DNA of 8,492 nt, taken from contig JAPKDT010000083.1 of assembly GCA_028822475.1 (NCBI GenBank), positions 1-8,492 on the forward strand. The letters are read 5' to 3'. Below the pieces are notes generated by a model that worked only from the letters and a program-made list of their open reading frames with translations, was not told the DNA's origin and searched no databases. The translations under genes were made by a program, and so were the position numbers. How positions within the stretch are numbered: position 1 is the stretch's first letter; the number at the start of each line of letters is the position of its first letter. Positions 1 through 5,814 of the stretch are shown here, in pieces. This DNA is from SAR324 cluster bacterium. Its GTDB lineage: Bacteria > SAR324 > NAC60-12.

Positions 1-1
1 G

Positions 2-67
2 ATTGATTTGGATATTTTACTGATACTAAAAACATGGTTCAAATACGGGAATAGAATCGGTTACTAA
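2..67 (+). CDS. C-terminal end of a gene entering from the left; possible polyprenyl glycosylphosphotransferase (sugar transferase)
   Basis: Frame 2 is open from the window edge to a TAA at 65-67 and gives 21 residues: IDLDILLILKT, then WFKYGNRIGY, then stop. Bacterial sugar transferases of the WcaJ/undecaprenyl-phosphate glucose phosphotransferase type often end in a comparable pattern: a leucine/isoleucine-rich LDLKILL-like stretch, a few hydrophobic residues, a basic-glycine turn and a terminal aromatic residue. The match is to the shape of that tail only. No catalytic segment is visible, so the call is inference from 21 residues. It could be the end of another membrane-associated protein, or a chance open frame. 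Confidence 0.35.
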   Translation: MDLDILLILKTWFKYGNRIGY

Positions 68-162
68 AGTGTGGACATATTAGGGGCTTAATCTGGCGAG
101 CTAAAATAAGTGAAACAACAGAAAAATAATGATAATCTGGAACTGCTTGGAGCTGTCTTTTG

Positions 163-168
163 TATAAT
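163..168 (+). promoter_or_regulatory. Possible -10 box (TATAAT) upstream of the membrane-protein gene
   Basis: A perfect TATAAT lies 122 bases before the ATG at 291. No good -35 box sits 16-18 bases upstream: the sequence there is GAACTG-like, and the closer TTGGAG at 147-152 is only 10 bases away. In an AT-rich gap a lone TATAAT can arise by chance. An inverted repeat at 171-192 would overlap the start site this box predicts. Confidence 0.3.
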
Positions 169-170
169 TA

Positions 171-192
171 TTAAGACAACTTAAAGTCTTGA
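171..192 (+). repeat. Inverted repeat at the predicted start site; candidate operator or hairpin
   Basis: The arms AAGAC (173-177) and GTCTT (186-190) are separated by eight bases. In RNA the stem can extend by one G-U and one A-U pair to 171-192. A smaller inverted repeat, ACTT-A-AAGT (179-187), is nested in the spacer. It lies just after the TATAAT at 163-168, so it would cover the transcription start, as CIRCE does at hrcA. It could instead be a weak terminator for the upstream gene, but no U-run follows directly. Confidence 0.25.
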
Positions 193-290
193 ATTTATCT
201 TTCAAAATTTTTTCCAGTGTTGCTTGTTTTCATGACTTAAAGGACTTCTCATTGTCCGTTAATTTTATAGGTGTATTTCTAACATAAGCA

Positions 291-1427
291 ATGAACGATC
301 AAACAAGGGGCTGGATCCGCTCCTCAAAGTGGGATGCATTTTGGCTACAGTCAGGAATATGGTTGACGTTTCTGCTGCTCATGCTAAATTCTATTCAGTT
401 GCAGGAAATGTTTTATGCGGCCGGGGTGTTTCTTTTCTGGATTGCACATCGTTTCAGTTCATTTTATTTAGCATGGGGAACATGGGCTTACAAACCTCTA
501 CGCAGAGATCAGCAGAAGCGCTTTATAATTATTCCGCTTTTGATCGGCCTAGGAGTTTTAGCTGTGCTTTACACACCGGAATCTTTATCAGCTTTTACAG
601 TAAGTGAAAGGATTTTTGGTTTGATGTTGCTTGATTTCGCCTGGGGAGTACATCATTTTGCTGCTCAGCACTATGGAATTCTCAGGCTTTATCATCATCG
701 CTGGAATCCTAAATCCGCAGTTTCCGCCAATAAGCAGGACCGTATATTTTGTTGGGGAGTTGGAGGAGCACTGGTTATCATTGCTGAGCTTTTGCATGGA
801 ACGTCCTTTTTACAAGAAAAAGATATTTTACCAATGCTTCTTCTGGATTGGAGACTGGAGGGCATTCCATTGTTACTACGTTTAGGAACTATGCTTGTTG
901 TGGGAAGTACATTCTTCATGGTTCGTAATGCATGGCTGCAGGATTCCGGTCTTCCAAAAATTTTATATTTATTTGGAATAGGCATGATGGCTGTAGCTGC
1001 ATTTCAGCTGGATCCGTTCCAGTTTTTGATGCTTTGGACTCTGCAGCACTGGCTGACCGCGTTAGGTCTGGCGGTACACATGGGAGGAAATGATATCAAA
1101 CAGGCTGAAAAGCAGAAAAGCGTTCCACTAAAACTAGACACAGCAAAAAATTATTTGAAGCCCTGGCTGGTTTTGATTACCCTTTGCTCGTTTTCTGTTG
1201 TTATGACACCGTTTTTTGAAATCGAAGCGGTTTCAGTAGGCGGTCGATACAGCGAACAAGTATGGCCTGCTTTAATGGTATGGCTGCAGAACTCTGAATG
1301 GTATACTTTCTTTGTAGGAATCGGCCTGGCCAGCGGATTTTTGCATTATTGGATGGACAGGGCGGTTTACCGTTTTTCTGATCAACAAACACGAAAAAGT
1401 GCTCAGCAATTACTTTTTTCAACGTAA
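291..1427 (+). CDS. Histidine-rich polytopic membrane protein of unknown function
   Basis: The 378-residue product is strongly hydrophobic, with about nine or ten likely membrane segments (near residues 20-37, 42-64, 78-94, 106-128, 152-172, 190-211, 223-240, 243-265, 290-309 and 336-354). It has no cleavable signal peptide. Histidines and aromatics cluster in or beside these segments: H53 in WIAHRFSSFYLAW, H121/H122/H127 in HHFAAQHYG, H135/H136, H253 and H263 in LQHWLTALGLAVH, and H352 in LHYWMDRAVYRFSD. This spacing resembles membrane metalloproteins such as desaturases or hydroxylases, but I do not recognise a named family and assign no function. An in-frame TAA lies at 285-287, so ATG 291 is the earliest start. 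No strong ribosome binding site precedes it (AGGTG at 269-273 is too far). The next gene follows after 14 bases, suggesting a two-gene operon. Confidence 0.85.
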   Translation: MNDQTRGWIRSSKWDAFWLQSGIWLTFLLLMLNSIQLQEMFYAAGVFLFWIAHRFSSFYLAWGTWAYKPLRRDQQKRFIIIPLLIGLGVLAVLYTPESLSAFTVSERIFGLMLLDFAWGVHHFAAQHYGILRLYHHRWNPKSAVSANKQDRIFCWGVGGALVIIAELLHGTSFLQEKDILPMLLLDWRLEGIPLLLRLGTMLVVGSTFFMVRNAWLQDSGLPKILYLFGIGMMAVAAFQLDPFQFLMLWTLQHWLTALGLAVHMGGNDIKQAEKQKSVPLKLDTAKNYLKPWLVLITLCSFSVVMTPFFEIEAVSVGGRYSEQVWPALMVWLQNSEWYTFFVGIGLASGFLHYWMDRAVYRFSDQQTRKSAQQLLFST

Positions 1428-1441
1428 ATATCAGATATAAA

Positions 1442-1792
1442 ATGAATAAGATAGAAGAAGAAATCAAAAAAAATTGGCCCAGTGCTGTAGAAGGTGATTT
1501 GGAACATCCGGAGTTGGGTCTGATTCACTACTGGACTGGTGAACAGCGTGGCAAGATTGTGCTGCGTTTTAGCTTCGAAGGACAAGCTGAGGTTGAGTCA
1601 AAAAAAATGTTTTTTATAAACCTGAAACAGGACTCGTGGGAGCTAAGTCATATTTCTACTTTTCAAACCTCTGATACAAAATTAAAATTAGTAAAAAATC
1701 AGTCATTCAAAGAACAGGATGAACTTGAAAAAAAATATCGAAGTATTATCGAATTGTTTCTGGATTCCCGTAAAAAGAGGAATCCTTTCTAA
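1442..1792 (+). CDS. Hypothetical small soluble protein, 116 residues
   Basis: I do not recognise this protein. It has no signal peptide and no membrane segment. It begins with a charged helix-like stretch (MNKIEEEIKKNWP). The middle part (about residues 25-75) alternates hydrophobic and polar residues, as in a small beta-rich fold: GLIHYWTG, KIVLRFSFEGQAEV, KKMFFINLKQDSWELSHI. It ends with a charged helix rich in E, K and R (about 88-114) and a basic tail, RKKRNPF. No catalytic or metal motif is apparent. The ATG lies 14 bases after the membrane-protein stop, so the two are probably co-transcribed, although no clear Shine-Dalgarno is seen. The translation ends normally at TAA, and codon use looks like that of the neighbours. 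A cytosolic partner of the membrane protein is possible but is only an inference from position. Confidence 0.6.
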   Translation: MNKIEEEIKKNWPSAVEGDLEHPELGLIHYWTGEQRGKIVLRFSFEGQAEVESKKMFFINLKQDSWELSHISTFQTSDTKLKLVKNQSFKEQDELEKKYRSIIELFLDSRKKRNPF

Positions 1793-1825
1793 TGTAATTT
1801 TAGCTGCATCTCTATTCCCTGTTGA

Positions 1826-1846
1826 AGACTCAAGGTTGATGAGTTT
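1826..1846 (+). terminator. Weak candidate terminator after the two-gene unit
   Basis: AGACTC (1826-1831) can pair with GAGTTT (1841-1846) to give six pairs including one G-U, with a nine-base loop. CATTTATATAT follows. The stem is short and the downstream stretch is not a true U-run, so this is a weak intrinsic terminator at best. Its place, 34 bases after the stop of the small gene and before the hrcA promoter, is where one would be expected. Confidence 0.25.
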
Positions 1847-1862
1847 CATTTATATATGCAAC

Positions 1863-1880
1863 TTCCGCGGAAATATTTCC
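1863..1880 (+). repeat. Two overlapping perfect palindromes upstream of the hrcA promoter
   Basis: TTCCGCGGAA (1863-1872) and GGAAATATTTCC (1869-1880) are each perfect palindromes that share GGAA. Read together they give alternating half-sites TTCC, GGAA and TTCC over 18 bases. The cluster ends 27 bases before the -35 box at 1908. This suits a dimeric regulator or tandem dimers binding upstream of the promoter, but no regulator is identified. The GGAA-ATAT-TTCC part could form only a four-pair hairpin. Confidence 0.4.
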
Positions 1881-1907
1881 TAAATTTTATCTGCTGTTAT
1901 CTTTTGC

Positions 1908-1936
1908 TTGACTTATTTTGCTAGAAATAGTTAAAT
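1908..1936 (+). promoter_or_regulatory. Sigma70-type promoter of the hrcA-grpE-dnaK-dnaJ operon
   Basis: The -35 box TTGACT (1908-1913) matches TTGACA at five of six bases. It is separated by exactly 17 bases from TTAAAT (1931-1936), which matches TATAAT at four of six. This predicts transcription starting near 1942-1944, inside the left arm of CIRCE. Housekeeping-type promoters blocked by HrcA on CIRCE are the known arrangement for this regulon. I see no convincing sigma32-type promoter (CTTGAAA with CCCCAT) here. Confidence 0.7.
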
Positions 1937-1938
1937 TA

Positions 1939-1965
1939 TTAGCACTAACCCTCAATGAGTGCTAA
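1939..1965 (+). promoter_or_regulatory. CIRCE operator, HrcA binding site
   Basis: The left arm TTAGCACTA (1939-1947), a nine-base spacer (1948-1956) and the right arm GAGTGCTAA (1957-1965) match the CIRCE consensus TTAGCACTC-N9-GAGTGCTAA at 17 of 18 arm positions. The one change is C to A at the ninth base of the left arm, next to the spacer. The site starts two bases after the -10 box and covers the predicted transcription start. Bound HrcA should therefore block initiation, and in the leader RNA the element can also form a stem. It lies 30 bases before the annotated hrcA start. No second CIRCE is seen in the window. Confidence 0.95.
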
Positions 1966-1995
1966 TTCTGACAAAATGCTGCTGGAGTCTTTCTT

Positions 1996-3081
1996 TTGGT
2001 AAAAAAAGTTATAGATAATGGGAAAAAAGGAGTCCGTTATAACTTGGTTTTGAATGAACGGGCCCAGTTAGTTCTTCATAGTATCATAGAAAACTACATT
2101 CAATCGGCAGAACCGATTGGTTCACGCACACTTTCCAAGACAATAGGAATCACGCTTTCTCCCGCAACGATCAGAAACATTATGTCTGATCTGGCAGAAC
2201 TTGGCTATCTGATTCAGAACCACACCTCAGCGGGACGTGTACCTACCGACAAAGCTTACAGGTTTTACGTAAATTCCTTAGCTACTCCTCCTAGTATATC
2301 AGAGCAGATTAAGGAAAAAATTTCTCAAGTTTCGAATGAACAGGGCTCACAGGTAGAAGCAATCCTGGCAGAGACAGTCCGCATGCTGGCGGAACTCACT
2401 AAATTTGCCTGTGTGGTAAGCACTCCCAAGGCTTCTGTCAGTCGACTTCAACGCATCGAATTAATAAAAATTAGTGAAGATAGAATCCTCGTCATTTTAG
2501 TCACAAAAGCCGGTGTTGTACGTGACAAAATTATTTTTACCAATGAAAGCCATACCCAGGAATTTCTTAACTCAGTTGCAGAATTTCTAAACGACAAGTT
2601 CAAAGATCATTCAATGCAGGAAATTCGCAAAGAAATTCATCAAAGTATGGTTGATGACCGTACCCGTTATCACGATCTATTAGCTCATGCAATACGTTTA
2701 GGAAAAAAAGCTTTTGAATTAAATCAGCCGGGTGAAATGCTGATAGACGGTCAGATGAATCTCTTACTCGATTCTCATTTTCATGAACAGTCTTCGGTAC
2801 GCTCGTTAATTGATGCTTTTGAACAAAAAAGCGCAATTATGAAAATTCTGGACGATTCCATGAAGCACAAAGGCGTACATATATTCATTGGTATTGAAAA
2901 CGATTTAAAACAATTGCAAGACTGTTCACTCATCACCGCCAGTTATCGCAACAATCAAAACGTGTTAGGCTCAATTGGTGTTGTCGGACCAACTAGTATG
3001 GATTATAAACGCATAATATCCATGGTCGACTATACTGCTAAAATATTGTCTAAAACAATTACCGAACAATCTTACGACTGA
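1996..3081 (+). CDS. hrcA: Heat-inducible transcription repressor HrcA
   Basis: HrcA is the dimeric repressor that binds CIRCE and shuts off chaperone operons; GroEL is known to help it fold. The 361 residues carry the N-terminal winged helix-turn-helix (TLSKTIGITLSPATIRNIMS, residues 45-64), the wing motif HTSAGRVPTDKAYRFYV (76-92), and the C-terminal core ending in GSIGVVGPTSMDYKRIIS (325-342). The annotated start is TTG, preceded by GGAG at 1984-1987 with eight bases of spacing. The predicted protein begins about 16 residues before the usual family start. A stronger AAAGGAG (2026-2032) lies inside the reading frame, 11 bases before a second in-frame TTG at 2044, which would give MVLNERAQLVL and a more typical length of 345. 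Either start is possible; no in-frame ATG lies near. It is the first gene of the chaperone operon and is autoregulated through CIRCE. Confidence 0.96.
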   Translation: MVKKVIDNGKKGVRYNLVLNERAQLVLHSIIENYIQSAEPIGSRTLSKTIGITLSPATIRNIMSDLAELGYLIQNHTSAGRVPTDKAYRFYVNSLATPPSISEQIKEKISQVSNEQGSQVEAILAETVRMLAELTKFACVVSTPKASVSRLQRIELIKISEDRILVILVTKAGVVRDKIIFTNESHTQEFLNSVAEFLNDKFKDHSMQEIRKEIHQSMVDDRTRYHDLLAHAIRLGKKAFELNQPGEMLIDGQMNLLLDSHFHEQSSVRSLIDAFEQKSAIMKILDDSMKHKGVHIFIGIENDLKQLQDCSLITASYRNNQNVLGSIGVVGPTSMDYKRIISMVDYTAKILSKTITEQSYD

Positions 3082-3101
3082 AGTTATCAATTAAGATCCT
3101 T

Positions 3102-3716
3102 ATGAGTGCTAAAAAACAGAAAGAAGAATTAGAAAAAAAGCAGAATACGAACGCACCTAAAATAGATAACGAGTTTGAAAATCTGCAGGAAGATATAAAG
3201 TCTGAAATTGCAGCAGATTCAGCTGAGCAGTTTGAAGTTGATGCAGGCTCTGAGGAAGAAGATCTGTTGGAAAAGGAACGCACCAGGGCGCAGAATATGG
3301 AAGACCGCTATCTCAGAGTCAATGCCGAGTTTGAAAACTATAAAAAACGCATGCTTCGTGAAAGCTCTGACCGTTTCAAATTTTTTAATCTTGATCTAAT
3401 CAAAGAACTGCTGCCCTCACTAGACAATATTGATCGAGCCATCTCTCATGCGAAAAGTGACAACACAGATGTGGAAAGTATTATAGTCGGGTTGGAGATG
3501 GTCGATAAAATGACTCATGAAGTTTTTGAGAAATTTGGTGTTACAAGAGTTAAAACAGTTGGCGAAGAGTTTGATCCGAACATTCACCAGGCTGTAGGAG
3601 TTGATGATTCAGCTTCTGTTCCTGACAACCAGGTTGTTGAGGAATGTTTGGGAGGATATACCTTGCATGGCCGCATTATTCGACCGGCAATGGTCCGGGT
3701 GTCTGGAAAAAATTGA
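3102..3716 (+). CDS. grpE: Nucleotide exchange factor GrpE
   Basis: GrpE is the cytosolic homodimer that releases ADP from DnaK. The 204 residues begin with a charged, glutamate-rich and probably flexible region (1-55), followed by the long dimerisation helix with YLRVNAEFENYKKR (70-83), the four-helix-bundle segment LLPSLDNIDRAI (103-114), and the C-terminal beta domain that contacts DnaK, with FGVTRVKTVGEEFDPNIHQA (145-164) and GYTLHGRIIRPAMVRVS (185-201). These are the family signatures in the normal order, and the length is typical (about 180-210). It starts 20 bases after hrcA, with only a weak AAGA (3093-3096) as ribosome binding site, so translation may be coupled to hrcA. Confidence 0.96.
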   Translation: MSAKKQKEELEKKQNTNAPKIDNEFENLQEDIKSEIAADSAEQFEVDAGSEEEDLLEKERTRAQNMEDRYLRVNAEFENYKKRMLRESSDRFKFFNLDLIKELLPSLDNIDRAISHAKSDNTDVESIIVGLEMVDKMTHEVFEKFGVTRVKTVGEEFDPNIHQAVGVDDSASVPDNQVVEECLGGYTLHGRIIRPAMVRVSGKN

Positions 3717-3773
3717 GCTTAAAAGCTGAAAAATAGTAATTTATTAATTTAAATTCCCTGTAAACAATTATAT

Positions 3774-3811
3774 ATGTCAAGGGGGTATTCATGAAAGAAC
3801 AAGGAGAATAG
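3774..3811 (+). other. Two overlapping six-codon mini-ORFs immediately before dnaK
   Basis: ATG 3774 opens MSRGYS and stops with TGA at 3792-3794. This overlaps, as ATGA, the ATG at 3791, which opens MKEQGE and stops with TAG at 3809-3811, two bases before the dnaK ATG at 3814. The second mini-ORF has a good Shine-Dalgarno-like AAGGGGG (3779-3785) five bases upstream, and it runs through the dnaK ribosome binding site AAGGAG (3801-3806). Translation of this leader could affect dnaK initiation or allow re-initiation. It may equally be chance, since such short frames are common and conservation cannot be judged here. Confidence 0.25.
3801..3806 (+). promoter_or_regulatory. Strong ribosome binding site of dnaK
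   Basis: AAGGAG lies seven bases before ATG 3814. It is the strongest Shine-Dalgarno at any annotated start in the window and fits the high output expected of DnaK. A second purine run, AAGGGGG (3779-3785), lies about 15 bases further upstream. The 97-base gap between grpE and dnaK has no second CIRCE and no clear -35/-10 pair, so dnaK is probably read from the hrcA promoter. Confidence 0.8.
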
Positions 3812-3813
3812 TT

Positions 3814-5736
3814 ATGGGAAAAGTTATTGGTATAGATTTAGGAACAACGAATTCATGTGTCAGTATCATGGAGGGTGGTGAACCGAAGGTTATTCAAAAC
3901 GCTGAAGGAACACGCACAACACCTTCGATGGTTGCTTTTAATGACGATGGCGAACGTATGATTGGACAGGTTGCAAAAAGACAAGCAGTCACAAATCCTC
4001 AACGTACTATCTATTCCATCAAACGTTTGATGGGTCAGGATATTAAATCTGCGGAAGTTAAACATACGAAAAAAATGGTGTCTTATGAAATTGTTAAAGG
4101 CAATCAGGATTTAGCGTATGTGAAAGTTAATGATAAAAATTATTCTCCTCAGGAAATATCCGCTTCCATTCTGCAGAAAATGAAACAGACTGCAGAAGAA
4201 TATTTGGGAGAGGCGGTTACAGAAGCAGTAATTACTGTTCCGGCTTATTTCAGTGACGCACAACGTCAGTCCACCAAAGACTCTGGAAAAATAGCCGGTC
4301 TTGATGTTCTGCGTATCATTAACGAACCGACTGCCGCAGCAATGGCTTATGGTCTGGATAAAAAACATGATGAAAAAATTGCGGTCTTTGACTTAGGTGG
4401 AGGTACTTTTGATATTTCTATCTTGGAAATTGGTGAAGGCGTTTTTGATGTAAAGTCAACTAATGGTGATACTTTTCTTGGTGGAGATGACTTTGACAAT
4501 CGGCTGATTACTTTTTTTGCAGATGAGTTCAAAAAAGAAAACGGGATAGATCTGCGTGAAGATAAAATGGCACTGCAGCGTCTCCGTGAAGCAGCAGAAA
4601 AAGCCAAGCATGAATTGTCCGCCAGTTCGGAAACAGATGTCAATTTACCCTTTATTACTGCAGATGCGTCTGGTCCAAAACACTTAAATCTTAAAATTAC
4701 TCGTGCCAAATTTGAATCGCTGGTGGAGGATCTTATCCAGGGTTGTCTTGAGCCTTGCCGCAAAGCACTGAAAGACGCAAGCTGCACCTCAAAGGACATC
4801 AATGAGGTCATTCTAGTAGGCGGTATGACACGTATGCCAAAAGTGCAGGCAATGGTCAAAGAATTTTTTGGCAAAGAACCTCACAAAGGTGTTAATCCGG
4901 ATGAAGTTGTGGCCATCGGCGCGGCAATCCAGGGTGGTGTTCTTACAGGAGATGTGAAAGACGTTCTGCTGCTTGATGTTACTCCACTCTCGCTTGGTAT
5001 TGAAACTCTCGGTAGTGTGATGACGAAATTAATCGAGCGTAATACAACCATACCTACACGAAAAAGCCAGACTTTCTCTACAGCAGCTGACAATCAGCCT
5101 GCGGTCAGTATTCATGTTCTCCAAGGTGAACGTGAGATGTCAACTGATAGCAAAACGCTGGGTCGTTTTGAGTTGGTCGGCATTCCTCCTGCACCACGTG
5201 GAGTACCGCAAATTGAAGTCACATTTGATATTGACGCAAACGGGATTGTCCACGTCAGTGCCAAAGATTTAGGTACAGGTAAAGAACAGGCCATAAAAAT
5301 TGAATCTTCAGGTGGGCTTTCCGATGAAGAAGTCGAAAAAATGGTTAATGATGCAGAACAGTTTGCTGAAGAAGATAAAGTAAAACGTGAGGGTGTAGAA
5401 GTTAAAAACCAGGCTGAAACGCTCATTTACAGTACCGAAAAATCGGTAAGTGAACTTGGGGACAAGTTGCCTGAAGAAGATAAAACAAAAATTGAAGCGT
5501 GTAGCGAACAACTCAAAAAGAGCTTGGAAACAGAAGACCTTGATGCAATCAAGAGTGATCTTGAAGCATTGACACAGGCTTCTCACAAAATGGCTGAATT
5601 GTTATACAGTCAACAAGCCGAGGAACAGACTGCATCAGCTGAACATGGGAATGAAGATGCTCAGGACGGCGAAGAAAAATCAGCTAAAGATGATGAAGAT
5701 ATCGTCGATGCAGATTTTGAAGAAGTAAAAAAGTAA
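3814..5736 (+). CDS. dnaK: Molecular chaperone DnaK (Hsp70)
   Basis: DnaK is the ATP-driven cytosolic chaperone that binds exposed hydrophobic peptide segments. The 640 residues match the usual length. The nucleotide-binding domain (1-382) shows GIDLGTTNSCVS (6-17), K70, the switch proline P143 in TVPAYF, INEPTAAAMAYG (169-180), VFDLGGGTFD (191-200) with the autophosphorylation-type threonine T198, and VILVGGMTRMPKV (332-344). The interdomain linker is DVLLLDVTPLS (383-393). The substrate-binding beta domain follows (about 394-505) with SIHVLQGER and GIPPAPRGVPQIEVTFDIDA, then the helical lid and an acidic tail ending DIVDADFEEVKK. The segment near residues 74-105 is the longer form found in Gram-negative bacteria. 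Cysteines at 311, 315 and 324 form a loose cluster near the end of the ATPase domain, with no known role. The frame is intact. It works with GrpE upstream and DnaJ downstream. Confidence 0.99.
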   Translation: MGKVIGIDLGTTNSCVSIMEGGEPKVIQNAEGTRTTPSMVAFNDDGERMIGQVAKRQAVTNPQRTIYSIKRLMGQDIKSAEVKHTKKMVSYEIVKGNQDLAYVKVNDKNYSPQEISASILQKMKQTAEEYLGEAVTEAVITVPAYFSDAQRQSTKDSGKIAGLDVLRIINEPTAAAMAYGLDKKHDEKIAVFDLGGGTFDISILEIGEGVFDVKSTNGDTFLGGDDFDNRLITFFADEFKKENGIDLREDKMALQRLREAAEKAKHELSASSETDVNLPFITADASGPKHLNLKITRAKFESLVEDLIQGCLEPCRKALKDASCTSKDINEVILVGGMTRMPKVQAMVKEFFGKEPHKGVNPDEVVAIGAAIQGGVLTGDVKDVLLLDVTPLSLGIETLGSVMTKLIERNTTIPTRKSQTFSTAADNQPAVSIHVLQGEREMSTDSKTLGRFELVGIPPAPRGVPQIEVTFDIDANGIVHVSAKDLGTGKEQAIKIESSGGLSDEEVEKMVNDAEQFAEEDKVKREGVEVKNQAETLIYSTEKSVSELGDKLPEEDKTKIEACSEQLKKSLETEDLDAIKSDLEALTQASHKMAELLYSQQAEEQTASAEHGNEDAQDGEEKSAKDDEDIVDADFEEVKK

Positions 5737-5814
5737 AACAGGCTCAGACTGAAAGTAAAAGGCACGAACTTATAAACCTTCAATTTTGAACCTGTAACCC
5801 CTTGACGGAATTTC

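Noticed and set aside
3717..3733. Hairpin AGCTT-AA-AAGCT just after grpE as a terminator
   Set aside because: Five pairs with a two-base loop is not a stable hairpin, and no U-run follows. Termination here would also cut the operon before dnaK.
3717..3813. A possible internal promoter or second CIRCE between grpE and dnaK
   Set aside because: There are AT-rich TATAT stretches near 3768-3775 but no -35 box at a suitable distance, and neither CIRCE arm (TTAGCACTC or GAGTGCTAA) is present.
4347..4874. A 175-codon open frame on the - strand inside dnaK
   Set aside because: It lies wholly antisense to a highly conserved part of dnaK. Its low-complexity, serine- and arginine-rich translation resembles no protein I know. 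Long antisense frames opposite hsp70 genes are a well-known by-product of codon bias.
5791..5810. A sigma32-like promoter before dnaJ (CCCCTTGACGG)
   Set aside because: The TTGAC is only about ten bases before the dnaJ start, leaving no room for a -10 box and leader. The CCCC does not follow a CTTGAAA at 13-15 bases.
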